Assembly: GCA_002404215.1 (NCBI GenBank)
Contig: DHJG01000062.1
Location: 12,708-28,638, forward strand
DNA from: Desulfosporosinus sp. UBA4726
GTDB taxonomy: Bacteria > Bacillota > Desulfitobacteriia > Desulfitobacteriales > Desulfitobacteriaceae
Length of the DNA stretch: 15,931 bases
Direction: 5' to 3'
The first letter of the stretch is position 1. The number at the start of each line of letters is the position of its first letter. The position numbers and the translations under genes are program-made. Shown in pieces: positions 1 to 6,757 of this stretch. Below the pieces are notes generated by a model. It ran no database searches. It had not been told where the DNA came from and was given only the letters and a program-made list of their open reading frames with translations.

Positions 1-25
1 CCTTTTTCTCCTTTTTCTCCTTCAT
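1..25 (-). promoter_or_regulatory. Probable ribosome binding site of a gene beyond the left edge
   Basis: Read on the minus strand, the last bases before the edge are a purine run with AAGGAG and two copies of a 10-base unit, GGAGAAAAAG-like. This looks like a Shine-Dalgarno site for a minus-strand gene starting just outside the window. An ATG lies at 25-23 and is open to the edge (Met-Lys-Glu-Lys-Lys...), but no ribosome site precedes it, so I prefer the first reading. Confidence 0.35.
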
Positions 26-54
26 CAGATTATCGCAACTTATCGATACTTACT

Positions 55-83
55 ATCTTATTCAAATTTTGTAGATTAAGCAA
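55..83 (-). promoter_or_regulatory. Weak candidate promoter for the gene beyond the left edge
   Basis: Minus strand TTGCTT (83-78), a 17-base spacer, then TAAGAT (60-55). The match to sigma-A hexamers is only 3/6 and 4/6. The position is sensible: after the dsrC terminators and before the purine-rich site at the edge. Confidence 0.22.
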
Positions 84-106
84 ACAGCTCATGTATAGAC
101 GAATAG

Positions 107-134
107 AAAAACCTAGGCTGATTAGGCCTAGGTT
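107..134 (-). terminator. Second intrinsic terminator after dsrC
   Basis: Perfect 9-bp inverted repeat (110-118 with 126-134, AACCTAGGC arms) with a 7-base loop. On the minus strand it is followed by a run of five T (111-107). There is no T run on the plus side, so it acts on minus-strand transcripts and backs up the terminator at 161-186. Confidence 0.7.
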
Positions 135-160
135 AAACGAGTGAAGTTAGTTCTAAGACA

Positions 161-186
161 TTAAAATAGGGGGGCAAGCCCCCCTA
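161..186 (-). terminator. First intrinsic terminator of the dsr operon
   Basis: An 8-bp perfect stem (167-174 with 179-186, six consecutive G:C pairs) closes a 4-base loop and is followed on the minus strand by TTTTAA. It starts 5 bases after the dsrC stop codon. Confidence 0.88.
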
Positions 187-191
187 AAGAA

Positions 192-509
192 TTAAACGCA
201 ACCAGTTGGTTTAGGAAGACCAGAAATTTTACAGGCACCCTTCCCAGGACCAGCAGGAAATAAATCGTAGATTTTCTTTTGATCAAAACCAGTATCTTTA
301 ACCATTTTACGAACCATTGGTGCAACACCAAACTGCTCATAATAGTCACGAAGGTAATTAATCATTTTCCAATGTTCTTCAGTAAGCTCTTCTACTTCCT
401 CAGTGGCAGCGAGAGCCCTGGCAACATCTTCATTCCATGCTGTATGATCCTCAAGAAAACCATCTTCATCTAATTCAACGCTCAAACTTCCTACTACGAG
501 TTGTGCCAT
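192..509 (-). CDS. dsrC: DsrC, sulfur-carrier protein of dissimilatory sulfite reduction
   Basis: 105 residues, normal for DsrC/TusE. DsrC is the small cytoplasmic substrate of DsrAB: sulfite sulfur ends up as a trisulfide between two C-terminal cysteines, which the DsrMKJOP complex is thought to reduce. The C-terminal arm shows both cysteines with the family spacing, Cys93 and penultimate Cys104 (CKISGLPKPTGCV), so this is the redox-competent DsrC rather than a one-cysteine TusE paralogue. The helical body with WNEDVARALA and the LTEEHWKMINYLRDYY segment is also typical. An ideal AAGGAGG (525-519) lies 9 bases before the ATG. It is the last gene of the dsr cluster, 102 nt after dsrP, and is followed by two terminators. 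The gap may hold its own promoter, which would fit the high DsrC level needed. Confidence 0.97.
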   Translation of the reverse strand: MAQLVVGSLSVELDEDGFLEDHTAWNEDVARALAATEEVEELTEEHWKMINYLRDYYEQFGVAPMVRKMVKDTGFDQKKIYDLFPAGPGKGACKISGLPKPTGCV

Positions 510-548
510 TTTTATTTTCCTCCTTATTTGTGTTTATTAAAATTGATT

Positions 549-578
549 ATTGTATGGGTGGACTGTTATTTCTAACAA
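549..578 (-). promoter_or_regulatory. Candidate internal promoter for dsrC
   Basis: In the dsrP-dsrC gap the minus strand has TTGTTA (578-573), an 18-base spacer and TACAAT (554-549), 4/6 and 5/6 matches to sigma-A. Another weaker pair, TTGATA with a 16-base spacer and TAGAAA, overlaps it upstream. Only inference from hexamers. Confidence 0.35.
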
Positions 579-611
579 CCTCCAAACAAGTATCAATAAA
601 ACCACCGCTAA

Positions 612-1775
612 TTACTGATCGTTCTGTGTCCTTACAGATACAGCTACCTTATAGAGAATTGTCAGAATCAATATCCCTATAGCATAGACACCAACTACAA
701 TAGATATCTCATTCATTGTCGGGAAATATTCCGTTACTCGACCGAAGGAATTTGGAACAAAACCTGCAATAATGAGGACAATTCCTTTGTCTATCCAATT
801 TGCAAAGAATACAGACAACAAAGCTATTGGTAGGAGTACTTTATTCTTGCGCGTAGGTAAAACTAACAAGGCAATCCCTAGAAAAGCTAAAATAGTGGCT
901 GTCCACATAAAGGGAACGAGACTTGCATGTCCGTCTAGTCCGACAAACGCATACTTAAAGGGGGCCATCTCTTCCGGTACGTTGCTATAAAAGGCTGTGA
1001 AAACCTCACAAATATAGAAGAAGACATTAGCAATCATAGCATATCTAATAATTTTCACAAGCGACTGGATTGCTCCAACGCCTGGAGGATCAGCGTCAAA
1101 TTTACTTACCTTACGTACAATTAGAACCAAAAGAATGAGTAGTGATGGACCTGCTGCGAAGGCAGATGCTAGGAAACGTGCTGCCATTATAGCAGTCATC
1201 CAGAACGCTCTGCCTGGAAGACCAGCATATAAGAAGGCCGTCACAGTGTGAATACTAAATGCCCAGGGAATAGAGAGAATTATGATAGGTCTAACCCATT
1301 TTGGTGCAGGAATACCTTTTCGTTCAGCTCCAAGGGTAGTCCAGCCAACCACAAAGTTAATAACTAGATATCCAACTAATACACACATATCATAAAACAT
1401 GACTGAGTGCAACTGAGGATACAAAAGAACATTTAAAATTCGCATTGGTTGACCAACATCTACAAAAATGAACAAGATACACATAATCACCGCGGAGATC
1501 GCTAAAAACTCACCGAGAATGACCATTTTACCAAATTTCTTAAAGTCATGAAGATAATAAGGTGTGACAAGCATAACAGCAGATGCGGCAACGCCCACCA
1601 AAAAGGTGAACTGTGCGATGTACAAGCCCCACGAAACGTCTCTGCTCATACCAGTTAGTCCTAGACCATAATTATACTGTCTGAGGTAAGCCATAAAGCC
1701 AACTGCGATCACAACAAGCAGGAAGATAATCCATGCCCAGTATTTTTTACTACCCGTCAGAGCTTTCTCAAACAT
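612..1775 (-). CDS. dsrP: DsrP, NrfD-type integral membrane subunit of DsrMKJOP
   Basis: 387 residues, hydrophobic throughout, with about ten membrane helices in the NrfD/PsrC pattern. The first helix is near residues 12-30; SRDVSWGLYIAQF and VGVAASAVM lie near 44-67. DsrP has no haem motif and is expected to exchange electrons with menaquinone while docked to the Fe-S protein DsrO on the outer face. An in-frame GTG at 1784 would add three residues, but that GTG lies inside the AGGAGG site; ATG 1775 stands 8 bases after the site and is chosen. The start overlaps the end of dsrO by 8 nt, so the two are probably translationally coupled, as expected for partners. The alternative of a generic PsrC or NrfD is ruled out by the dsrMKJO context. 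Confidence 0.94.
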   Translation of the reverse strand: MFEKALTGSKKYWAWIIFLLVVIAVGFMAYLRQYNYGLGLTGMSRDVSWGLYIAQFTFLVGVAASAVMLVTPYYLHDFKKFGKMVILGEFLAISAVIMCILFIFVDVGQPMRILNVLLYPQLHSVMFYDMCVLVGYLVINFVVGWTTLGAERKGIPAPKWVRPIIILSIPWAFSIHTVTAFLYAGLPGRAFWMTAIMAARFLASAFAAGPSLLILLVLIVRKVSKFDADPPGVGAIQSLVKIIRYAMIANVFFYICEVFTAFYSNVPEEMAPFKYAFVGLDGHASLVPFMWTATILAFLGIALLVLPTRKNKVLLPIALLSVFFANWIDKGIVLIIAGFVPNSFGRVTEYFPTMNEISIVVGVYAIGILILTILYKVAVSVRTQNDQ

Positions 1776-2568
1776 GCTCGCCACCTCCTATTAGGTAGTA
1801 AACACTTGGCTGGGTCCCCAACTCGACTTTACGTCGAATGGTATATTTAGTACTGATAATCTTTCGAACCTCAGAGTTAGGATCGTCCAAATCACCGAAA
1901 ATAAGTCCACCATTCGAGGCCTCTACACAGGCTGGCATTAAACCATCAGCCAATCGCTCCACACAGAAAACACACTTTTCAACAACACCCGGTGTTCTCG
2001 TTGGGAAATCCGGATCAATCTTCTTGATAAAAGGTCTAGGGTCCCTATAGTTAAAGCTTCTCGCTCCAAAGGGACAAGCCCCCATGCAAAATCTACACCC
2101 GATACAACGATGAAAGTCCATAGCTACAATTCCATCTTCTCGTTTGAAGGTTGCCCCAGTAGGACAGGCCTTTACACACGGAGGATGTTCACAGTGATTA
2201 CACATAATCGTAAAAGGCAGCTTTTTAAACTCTTCCGTTAAATATTCGTTTTCCCCACCGGAAAATGTATGCTCGTAGTCGTCTTTCCATATCCACTTTA
2301 CTTCATCTTTTGGATTACCAAAGTCAGGTATATTATGGATACTAACACACGACTCAGTAACTCTTTTAAAGTCCTCTTCTGTTTTGAACTTACTCATATC
2401 AACTACCATAGTCCAATGTTTTGCTTTCAGACCTTGTTTACTTGTCTCATATTCAGACGCCGCCTCTACCTTTTTGCCGCGAAAGCCAGTGATAACGAAT
2501 GAGCCTCCAAGTCCTAATGCAGTAACCATACCGGCTCTTCTCAGAAATTGTCTTCTATTAATACTCAT
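1768..2568 (-). CDS. dsrO: DsrO, Tat-exported ferredoxin-like Fe-S subunit of DsrMKJOP
   Basis: 266 residues. The N-terminus is a twin-arginine signal (NRRQFLRR, then a hydrophobic stretch to about residue 29), so the protein acts outside the membrane with DsrJ and DsrP. Three cysteine motifs are visible: Cx2Cx4Cx3C (CNHCEHPPCVKAC), Cx2Cx2Cx3C (CIGCRFCMGAC) and Cx2Cx11C (CVFC...PAC). The last ends in Ser where relatives of the DmsB/NrfC type have a fourth Cys. The N-terminal motif I region (WTMVVDMSKF onward to SCVSIHN) keeps only one Cys. That leaves 12 cysteines, enough for three [4Fe-4S] clusters rather than four. The ATG at 2568 forms ATGA with the dsrJ stop (4-nt overlap). A longer frame to 2607 would place 13 residues before the Tat motif and lies inside dsrJ; I rejected it. 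Confidence 0.95.
   Translation of the reverse strand: MSINRRQFLRRAGMVTALGLGGSFVITGFRGKKVEAASEYETSKQGLKAKHWTMVVDMSKFKTEEDFKRVTESCVSIHNIPDFGNPKDEVKWIWKDDYEHTFSGGENEYLTEEFKKLPFTIMCNHCEHPPCVKACPTGATFKREDGIVAMDFHRCIGCRFCMGACPFGARSFNYRDPRPFIKKIDPDFPTRTPGVVEKCVFCVERLADGLMPACVEASNGGLIFGDLDDPNSEVRKIISTKYTIRRKVELGTQPSVYYLIGGGEHV
1784..1789 (-). promoter_or_regulatory. Ribosome binding site that decides the dsrP start
   Basis: AGGAGG on the minus strand runs directly into an in-frame GTG (1784-1782). A start codon cannot overlap its own Shine-Dalgarno, so the ATG 8 bases downstream (1775) is the usable start. Confidence 0.75.
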
Positions 2569-3002
2569 TTTGGTGCCCCCTCTGGCCCAGCATGGCAACT
2601 CCAACAAGTGGGTTTTACTGATGCATAATTATGGCATGAAACACAGAACTGATCCGACGTTTTTAATGCTGGGTTATTCACTCCTACTGTATTCTTTGTT
2701 GCCTGAGTTGCATGACACTCCAAGCACGATTGAAGACTAATATCGAATGACTTCCCTTGACTATTGACATATACAGTCTTGCCATCACGCACGTCCGACT
2801 GTCTCCATTTGTTAAGGAGTTGCATATGATTGGATCTCATATAGTCTGCTGATTCAACACACTGCTGACCGTCAAGTTGGCTGATACTAGCCTGAAGATT
2901 TTCCGGTCCCGCGTTAACTTTCCCCATGTTATAGAAGAAAGGAATGGAAAGAAAAGCAACAAATAGTATGAGTGAAGCAATTATTTTCCCACCTTTATAC
3001 AT
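2565..3002 (-). CDS. dsrJ: DsrJ, triheme cytochrome c subunit of DsrMKJOP
   Basis: 145 residues, the usual size. A single uncleaved-looking membrane anchor (residues 7-24) is followed by an extracytoplasmic domain with exactly three CxxCH haem c sites: 93-97 (CLECH), 120-124 (CVSCH) and 133-137 (CWSCH). A lone Cys48 in the segment QQCVESADYMRSNHM is the residue that in DsrJ proteins has been proposed as the unusual Cys ligand of a His/Cys haem. Together these separate DsrJ from ordinary multihaem NapB or NrfB types. The start ATG shares one base with the dsrK stop (TAATG), and AAAGGAGGG stands 9 bases upstream. Physiological partners are DsrO and DsrP. Whether electrons enter or leave through DsrJ in sulfate reducers is not shown by sequence. 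Confidence 0.95.
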   Translation of the reverse strand: MYKGGKIIASLILFVAFLSIPFFYNMGKVNAGPENLQASISQLDGQQCVESADYMRSNHMQLLNKWRQSDVRDGKTVYVNSQGKSFDISLQSCLECHATQATKNTVGVNNPALKTSDQFCVSCHNYASVKPTCWSCHAGPEGAPK

Positions 3003-4630
3003 TACTCATTGCCCTCCTTTCCTGGTAAATCATCCCCGCGCAAATCCGTAACTCTTTCTTTCTCACCCGTCATAACCAAAGCATTCGCCAGTAACTCGTG
3101 CGTACCGTAGACCCCTACCCCTGGACACCAGTAGTCCATGAGAGCTGGGAATGCAGCCCGGTCAACTGCGCATATATTAGCAAGCACGTTAACACCATGT
3201 TTATCTTGAACATATTTCACAGCATTTGCCCGAGCCAATCCGCCCCTCATCCGCTGTTCCATATTTTCTGAGGCGTTAAGCCCTGAACCACTCCCACAGC
3301 AGAAGGTCTTCTCTCTGATCGTGTTTTCAGGCATCTCGTAGAAATTATTGCAGGAAGCCTTAATGATATAGCGTGGCTCCTCAAGAAGTCCCATACCTCG
3401 CGAAGTATTACAAGAGTCGTGATAGGTAACCTTCAGATGATCGTTTCGGCTTGGATCTAGTTTTATTTTGCCATGTTTAATCAAATCCGCAGTGAATTCT
3501 GTTATATGGACCATCTTAGTAGATCTGGCATTTTCAAATACAGTACCGGTGATTGGCGATTTTGGCACTTCAAGGAAGTCCGCTGGGCCGTTCCAAGTAT
3601 CCATGTATTGGTTTAATACCCTCCACATGTGACCGCATTCCCCACCAATGATCCACTTAACTCCTAAGCGTTTAGCCTCAGCGTATATCTTATAGTTGAG
3701 TCTTTTAGCCATGTCGTTTGAGGTGAAAAATCCGAAGTTACCACCCTCTGAAGCATAGGTGCTCCAAGTGTAATTGAGTCCAAGTTCATGAAATAGCATT
3801 AGATAACCCATATTTGTGAAAATACCCGGATCCCCTAAAAGATCTCCTGATGGAGTGATAAAGAGAATATCGGCACCTTTTCTATTGAATGATGGGTCAA
3901 CTCTGATCCCCGTCAAATCCTCAATATCATCGCACATGCTTTCAATGTTACCTTTAATAGCATGCGGTTCAAGGCCAAGATGATTCCCCTTCATATAGCA
4001 AGCAGCAGCAGGTCCAGCAATCCAGTCAATGTTCAGACCGACTAAGTTAAGAAGTTCTCTGCCAATGATAGTTACTTCTGCTTGGTCAATACCATAAGGA
4101 CAGAAGACCGAACAGCGGCGACATTCAGTACATTGGAAGAAGTAAGACCACCATTCCTTTAACACATCTTCATCCAGTTCTCTCGCCCCAGCTAAACGCC
4201 CTAGGAATTTTCCAGACGCAGTGAAATATTTTTTGTAGACCGATCTGATTAATTCAGCTCTCAAGACCGGCATGTTTTTAGGATCACCAGAACCAATATA
4301 AAAATGGCATTTATCCGCACAAGCACCACATCGAACACAAATATCCATAAATATCTTGAAGGAGCGATATTTGCTCAGTCTGTCTGATAGACCATCCAAA
4401 ATTGTTGACTTCCAGCCCTCTGGCAATTTCCAGTCATCATCCAGTGGCGACCACTGCCTTGGGTTAGGTAAACCAAGGGTTAGAAGATCTTTTTCCTTAG
4501 CACCCCAGCAAAAATTACCAGGTTTGATTTCAGTTGGTGTATCCATCCAATCCGTTGCCGGAGATTTAAAATCTATACTACTAGCTATCTCTCCCGGCTT
4601 AGGAGTTTTGATTTTTTCTGGTTTTGCCAT
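3002..4630 (-). CDS. dsrK: DsrK, HdrD-like catalytic Fe-S subunit of DsrMKJOP
   Basis: 542 residues, cytoplasmic, no membrane helix. Two classic [4Fe-4S] motifs occur at Cys98/101/104/108 (CVRCGACADKC) and Cys167/170/173/177 (CTECRRCSVFC). The C-terminal half has the heterodisulfide-reductase type CCG arrangement: Cys332 (GGECGH), Cys407 (HDSC), Cys444-Cys445 (FCCGSGSG) and Cys487, which fits the special catalytic cluster of HdrD/DsrK. By family knowledge this site reduces the DsrC trisulfide with electrons from haem b of DsrM. The gene begins 6 nt after dsrM, with GGAG 9 bases before the ATG, and ends in a 1-nt overlap with dsrJ. The final cysteine is single (Cys487, no CxxC partner), as far as I can see intact otherwise. 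Confidence 0.96.
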   Translation of the reverse strand: MAKPEKIKTPKPGEIASSIDFKSPATDWMDTPTEIKPGNFCWGAKEKDLLTLGLPNPRQWSPLDDDWKLPEGWKSTILDGLSDRLSKYRSFKIFMDICVRCGACADKCHFYIGSGDPKNMPVLRAELIRSVYKKYFTASGKFLGRLAGARELDEDVLKEWWSYFFQCTECRRCSVFCPYGIDQAEVTIIGRELLNLVGLNIDWIAGPAAACYMKGNHLGLEPHAIKGNIESMCDDIEDLTGIRVDPSFNRKGADILFITPSGDLLGDPGIFTNMGYLMLFHELGLNYTWSTYASEGGNFGFFTSNDMAKRLNYKIYAEAKRLGVKWIIGGECGHMWRVLNQYMDTWNGPADFLEVPKSPITGTVFENARSTKMVHITEFTADLIKHGKIKLDPSRNDHLKVTYHDSCNTSRGMGLLEEPRYIIKASCNNFYEMPENTIREKTFCCGSGSGLNASENMEQRMRGGLARANAVKYVQDKHGVNVLANICAVDRAAFPALMDYWCPGVGVYGTHELLANALVMTGEKERVTDLRGDDLPGKEGNE

Positions 4631-4636
4631 TTATGC

Positions 4637-5638
4637 TCACTCCTTCTCCACCGGTATACCAGCTTTTTTCATTTTTTCTCTGAATTCATCCTCATACTGC
4701 GCGTAGGTATGAACCTCTACTTCATGATCCCATGGATTGATGTGTCTAACCATACGACTGTTGCTGATCATGTTTCGAGTTGGACTCATGAAAATTCCAC
4801 CCATGTGCATCAGTTTACTTAAGGGGAAATAGGCAAACAGCGAACTGATTAGAAACAGATGGACGTAAAAGATAGCGCCAATCCCCTCAGGGAGTACGGG
4901 ATGCAATTGAGCTAATCCAAGTGCCAATTGCTTCACAGCGACAATATCGATTCTATAGAAATAGCGCATTAACATCCCTGAAATTGCAATGCTCATGATC
5001 AAGAAGAGCGGGAAAAAATCAGCAGGAAGGGAGATGTATCTAAGCTGTGGAACTACAAATCTCCTGACTAGGAGGAAAGTCACAGCTACCAAGAAGAAGA
5101 GATCTGTCAAATAAATCGGTGGCAGACCAATCTGCAAGATACCATCAATACTATCAAATAATTGCACAAAAACAGGTACCGGTTCTAAGAAGAATCTAAG
5201 ATGTCTAATGATAATTATTAGGAACGACCAGTGAAAGAATAAACTACCTAGCCAAAGCCATTTAGCAGAGCCGTGGGATATTATTGGGCCCTTTGCCCCC
5301 TGTGTTAACTCGGTCTTTGTGTTTCGAAACAGTGAACGGAAGAAAAATACTTCCATAGCCATTCTAACTATAACACCTAGAGTGCTTGTTGGATTCTCAA
5401 TTTTATTTTGCTTAATCCAAGGGAGTGATTTTTGTTGACCAATGGTTGTCGGAATACGAAAGGGTACTGGCGACCGCCCCCACTTTATGATGCGATAAAC
5501 GAATCCACCTACAAACATAACAAAGGCCAAATAAGGAATGATAATACCAAAAAGGAAATGTAAATTTTCCACACTTCCACCAAAAGTGGCGACCAGAATG
5601 AGTATTATTACTGCGAGGAAAGATAACAAGGCTTTCAC
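4637..5638 (-). CDS. dsrM: DsrM, NarI-like membrane cytochrome b subunit of DsrMKJOP
   Basis: 333 residues with about six membrane helices (roughly 5-19, 27-49, 128-148, 175-192, 208-225, 253-272) and soluble ends. Histidines inside or at the ends of helices, His136 (FHWSF), His146 (IIRHLRF), His260 (YVHLF) and His278 (KLMHMGG), are the natural candidates for haem b ligands as in NarI. DsrM is the menaquinol-facing subunit that passes electrons to DsrK on the cytoplasmic side. The start is GTG at 5638 with AAGGAGG 7 bases upstream. It lies 17 nt after the RsbRD_N gene and 6 nt before dsrK, so all are on one transcript. NarI of nitrate reductase is the other family with this fold, but the flanking dsrK settles it. 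Confidence 0.94.
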   Translation of the reverse strand: MKALLSFLAVIILILVATFGGSVENLHFLFGIIIPYLAFVMFVGGFVYRIIKWGRSPVPFRIPTTIGQQKSLPWIKQNKIENPTSTLGVIVRMAMEVFFFRSLFRNTKTELTQGAKGPIISHGSAKWLWLGSLFFHWSFLIIIIRHLRFFLEPVPVFVQLFDSIDGILQIGLPPIYLTDLFFLVAVTFLLVRRFVVPQLRYISLPADFFPLFLIMSIAISGMLMRYFYRIDIVAVKQLALGLAQLHPVLPEGIGAIFYVHLFLISSLFAYFPLSKLMHMGGIFMSPTRNMISNSRMVRHINPWDHEVEVHTYAQYEDEFREKMKKAGIPVEKE

Positions 5639-5655
5639 TCTACGACCTCCTTCCT

Positions 5656-6210
5656 TTATATATTACATTTTAGGTCCTTGTGCTCAAACTCTTCAACTGG
5701 GATTTCGTACATCAAGTTTGCTTTTTTCAGTAGTGTAAAAGTCAAGCGTTTGAGTTCGTCTATCTTTAATTCGTTGAGTTGCTCTCTACATTTCGAATAT
5801 ATATCCAAGGCAAAAAGAGCTAGTTCATCGATTTTTGATTCGAACTCCAGCAATGCATCATATAAATGGTTCTGACTGATTTCTTTTTTCAGTTCTTCTC
5901 TAACCGACTTTTTAATAAGGAAAATAAACGCCATTGCCTTCGAAGGCGTAAAATCCTGAACAGCTCTCACTCTAATAATATCATCAAGAAAGCGCAAACT
6001 ATCGGTAAGTTCTTCCCCTTCAATGAGTGCCTCCAAGATACGTTCCGACCCTTCAGCGATGACATGACCAACAGGATTAGCAAACATATCCTTTTGCTTT
6101 TTCAAAAAGCCCGTGGTATCAGTGGGATACGTCTCCATTATTGCATCGAACCAATTTTTCGTAATTGCGGATTTCTTTTCATTTAGAAGGTCTTTCAGCT
6201 TCATATCCAT
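5656..6210 (-). CDS. RsbRD N-terminal-domain-like protein heading the dsr operon
   Basis: 184 residues, predicted almost entirely helical, no signal peptide and no membrane segment. The pattern WFDAIMETYP (20-29), FANPVGHVI (43-51), DDIIRVRAVQDFTPSKAMA (76-94) and YSKCREQ (138-144) matches what I know as the RsbRD N-terminal domain, a globin-like helical sensor domain of RsbT co-antagonists. The STAS domain that would follow in a true RsbR is absent, so it cannot act as a stressosome subunit in the usual way. It is the first gene of the operon, 17 nt before dsrM, with AAGGAG 9 bases before ATG 6210. My inference is a regulatory, assembly or sensing role for the Dsr complex; the ligand and partner are unknown. 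Cysteines 141 and 182 are the only ones. Confidence 0.8.
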   Translation of the reverse strand: MDMKLKDLLNEKKSAITKNWFDAIMETYPTDTTGFLKKQKDMFANPVGHVIAEGSERILEALIEGEELTDSLRFLDDIIRVRAVQDFTPSKAMAFIFLIKKSVREELKKEISQNHLYDALLEFESKIDELALFALDIYSKCREQLNELKIDELKRLTFTLLKKANLMYEIPVEEFEHKDLKCNI

Positions 6211-6308
6211 TTTTCACCACTCCTTGTAGTCAAAATTAGCAAAAAAACCTTTTCAAGCACTTCCAGTACCGTTCGATAACACCACCTCGAAGTTCTTAAT
6301 ATAAGACA

Positions 6309-6326
6309 ATTCAGTCGATGCTGAAT
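6309..6326. repeat. Short palindrome, possible operator in the dsr leader
   Basis: ATTCAG and CTGAAT arms separated by TCGATG, about 100 bases before the RsbRD_N start. The size suits a dimeric regulator. No T run follows on either strand, so it is not a terminator. A 6-bp arm can arise by chance. Confidence 0.3.
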
Positions 6327-6630
6327 GGCTCATATTTCTCCCATCCAACACCGACCTTTCCTCTTAGAACGCTTACAGAGAGAATGCAGACGTTTCAAAT
6401 TAAAAGTACTAAAACATTAAAACTACTGTAGTCTGAAAAGTGTTTGTTCTTATATTCACTTTCAGTTTAAGGAATTTTAACTAGCTTGTAAAATTCTTAT
6501 TCCTTATTGCCACAATGAGATAATCGCATCGCAATATTCAATTTAGTTAATAACCACTTTGTAGACTCAGCAATAACTGTCAACTAATTTACAATTTATG
6601 CTAATATGGATATGCATTAACCTACTCCAA

Positions 6631-6658
6631 ATTATCACATTAGCTTAGAATAAGCCAA
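6631..6658 (-). promoter_or_regulatory. Candidate extended -10 promoter for the dsr operon
   Basis: Minus strand TTGGCT (6658-6653), 16-base spacer, GATAAT (6636-6631) preceded by TGT, which gives an extended -10. If used, the 5' leader before the first gene is about 410 bases. Other starts nearer the gene are possible. Confidence 0.3.
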
Positions 6659-6704
6659 TGTAAACTTTGGAAGTATCTCTTTGAGTAATAAACCAATATG
6701 ACGA

Positions 6705-6742
6705 AGAGAAAGCGCTGCAAACTAATCCTCAGCGCTTTCTCT
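6705..6742 (-). terminator. Hairpin terminator after htpG
   Basis: Perfect 13-bp inverted repeat (6705-6717 with 6730-6742, AGAGAAAGCGCTG arms) with a 12-base loop, 15 bases after the htpG stop. The T tract is weak (the 3' arm ends TTTCTCTTC), so termination may be partial; it may also protect the mRNA 3' end. Confidence 0.6.
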
Positions 6743-6757
6743 AGCACAATTGTGTTC

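Larger units (their letters stand above)
6211..6704. other. Long AT-rich non-coding region upstream of the dsr operon
   Basis: About 490 bases without a credible gene on either strand. It must carry the control of the dsr operon. Visible elements are: an 18-base palindrome at 6309-6326 (ATTCAG arms, 6-base spacer); a second inverted repeat at 6272-6291 (TTCGA arms, 10-base spacer); a consensus TTGACA on the minus strand at 6583-6578 without a well-spaced -10; and an extended -10 candidate listed separately. No riboswitch class that I recognise is present. Confidence 0.6.

Noticed and set aside
1..20. Tandem 10-base repeat as part of a CRISPR or microsatellite
   Set aside because: Only two copies of a purine-rich unit at the edge; more simply a ribosome binding region.
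2569..2607. 13-residue extension of DsrO
   Set aside because: It lies inside dsrJ and puts residues before the Tat motif; the ATG in the ATGA overlap is the normal coupled start.
2384..2740. Open frame of 118 codons on the plus strand
   Set aside because: It is antisense to dsrO and dsrJ, whose haem and Fe-S motifs prove the other strand is coding; no ribosome site and no recognisable protein.
4356..4706. Open frame of 116 codons on the plus strand
   Set aside because: Antisense to the dsrK start and dsrM end; low-complexity translation and no ribosome site.
6578..6583. Perfect TTGACA on the minus strand ahead of the dsr operon
   Set aside because: The best -10-like hexamer (TACAAA) is only 14 bases away and the 17-base position is AAAGTG, so I do not call a promoter.
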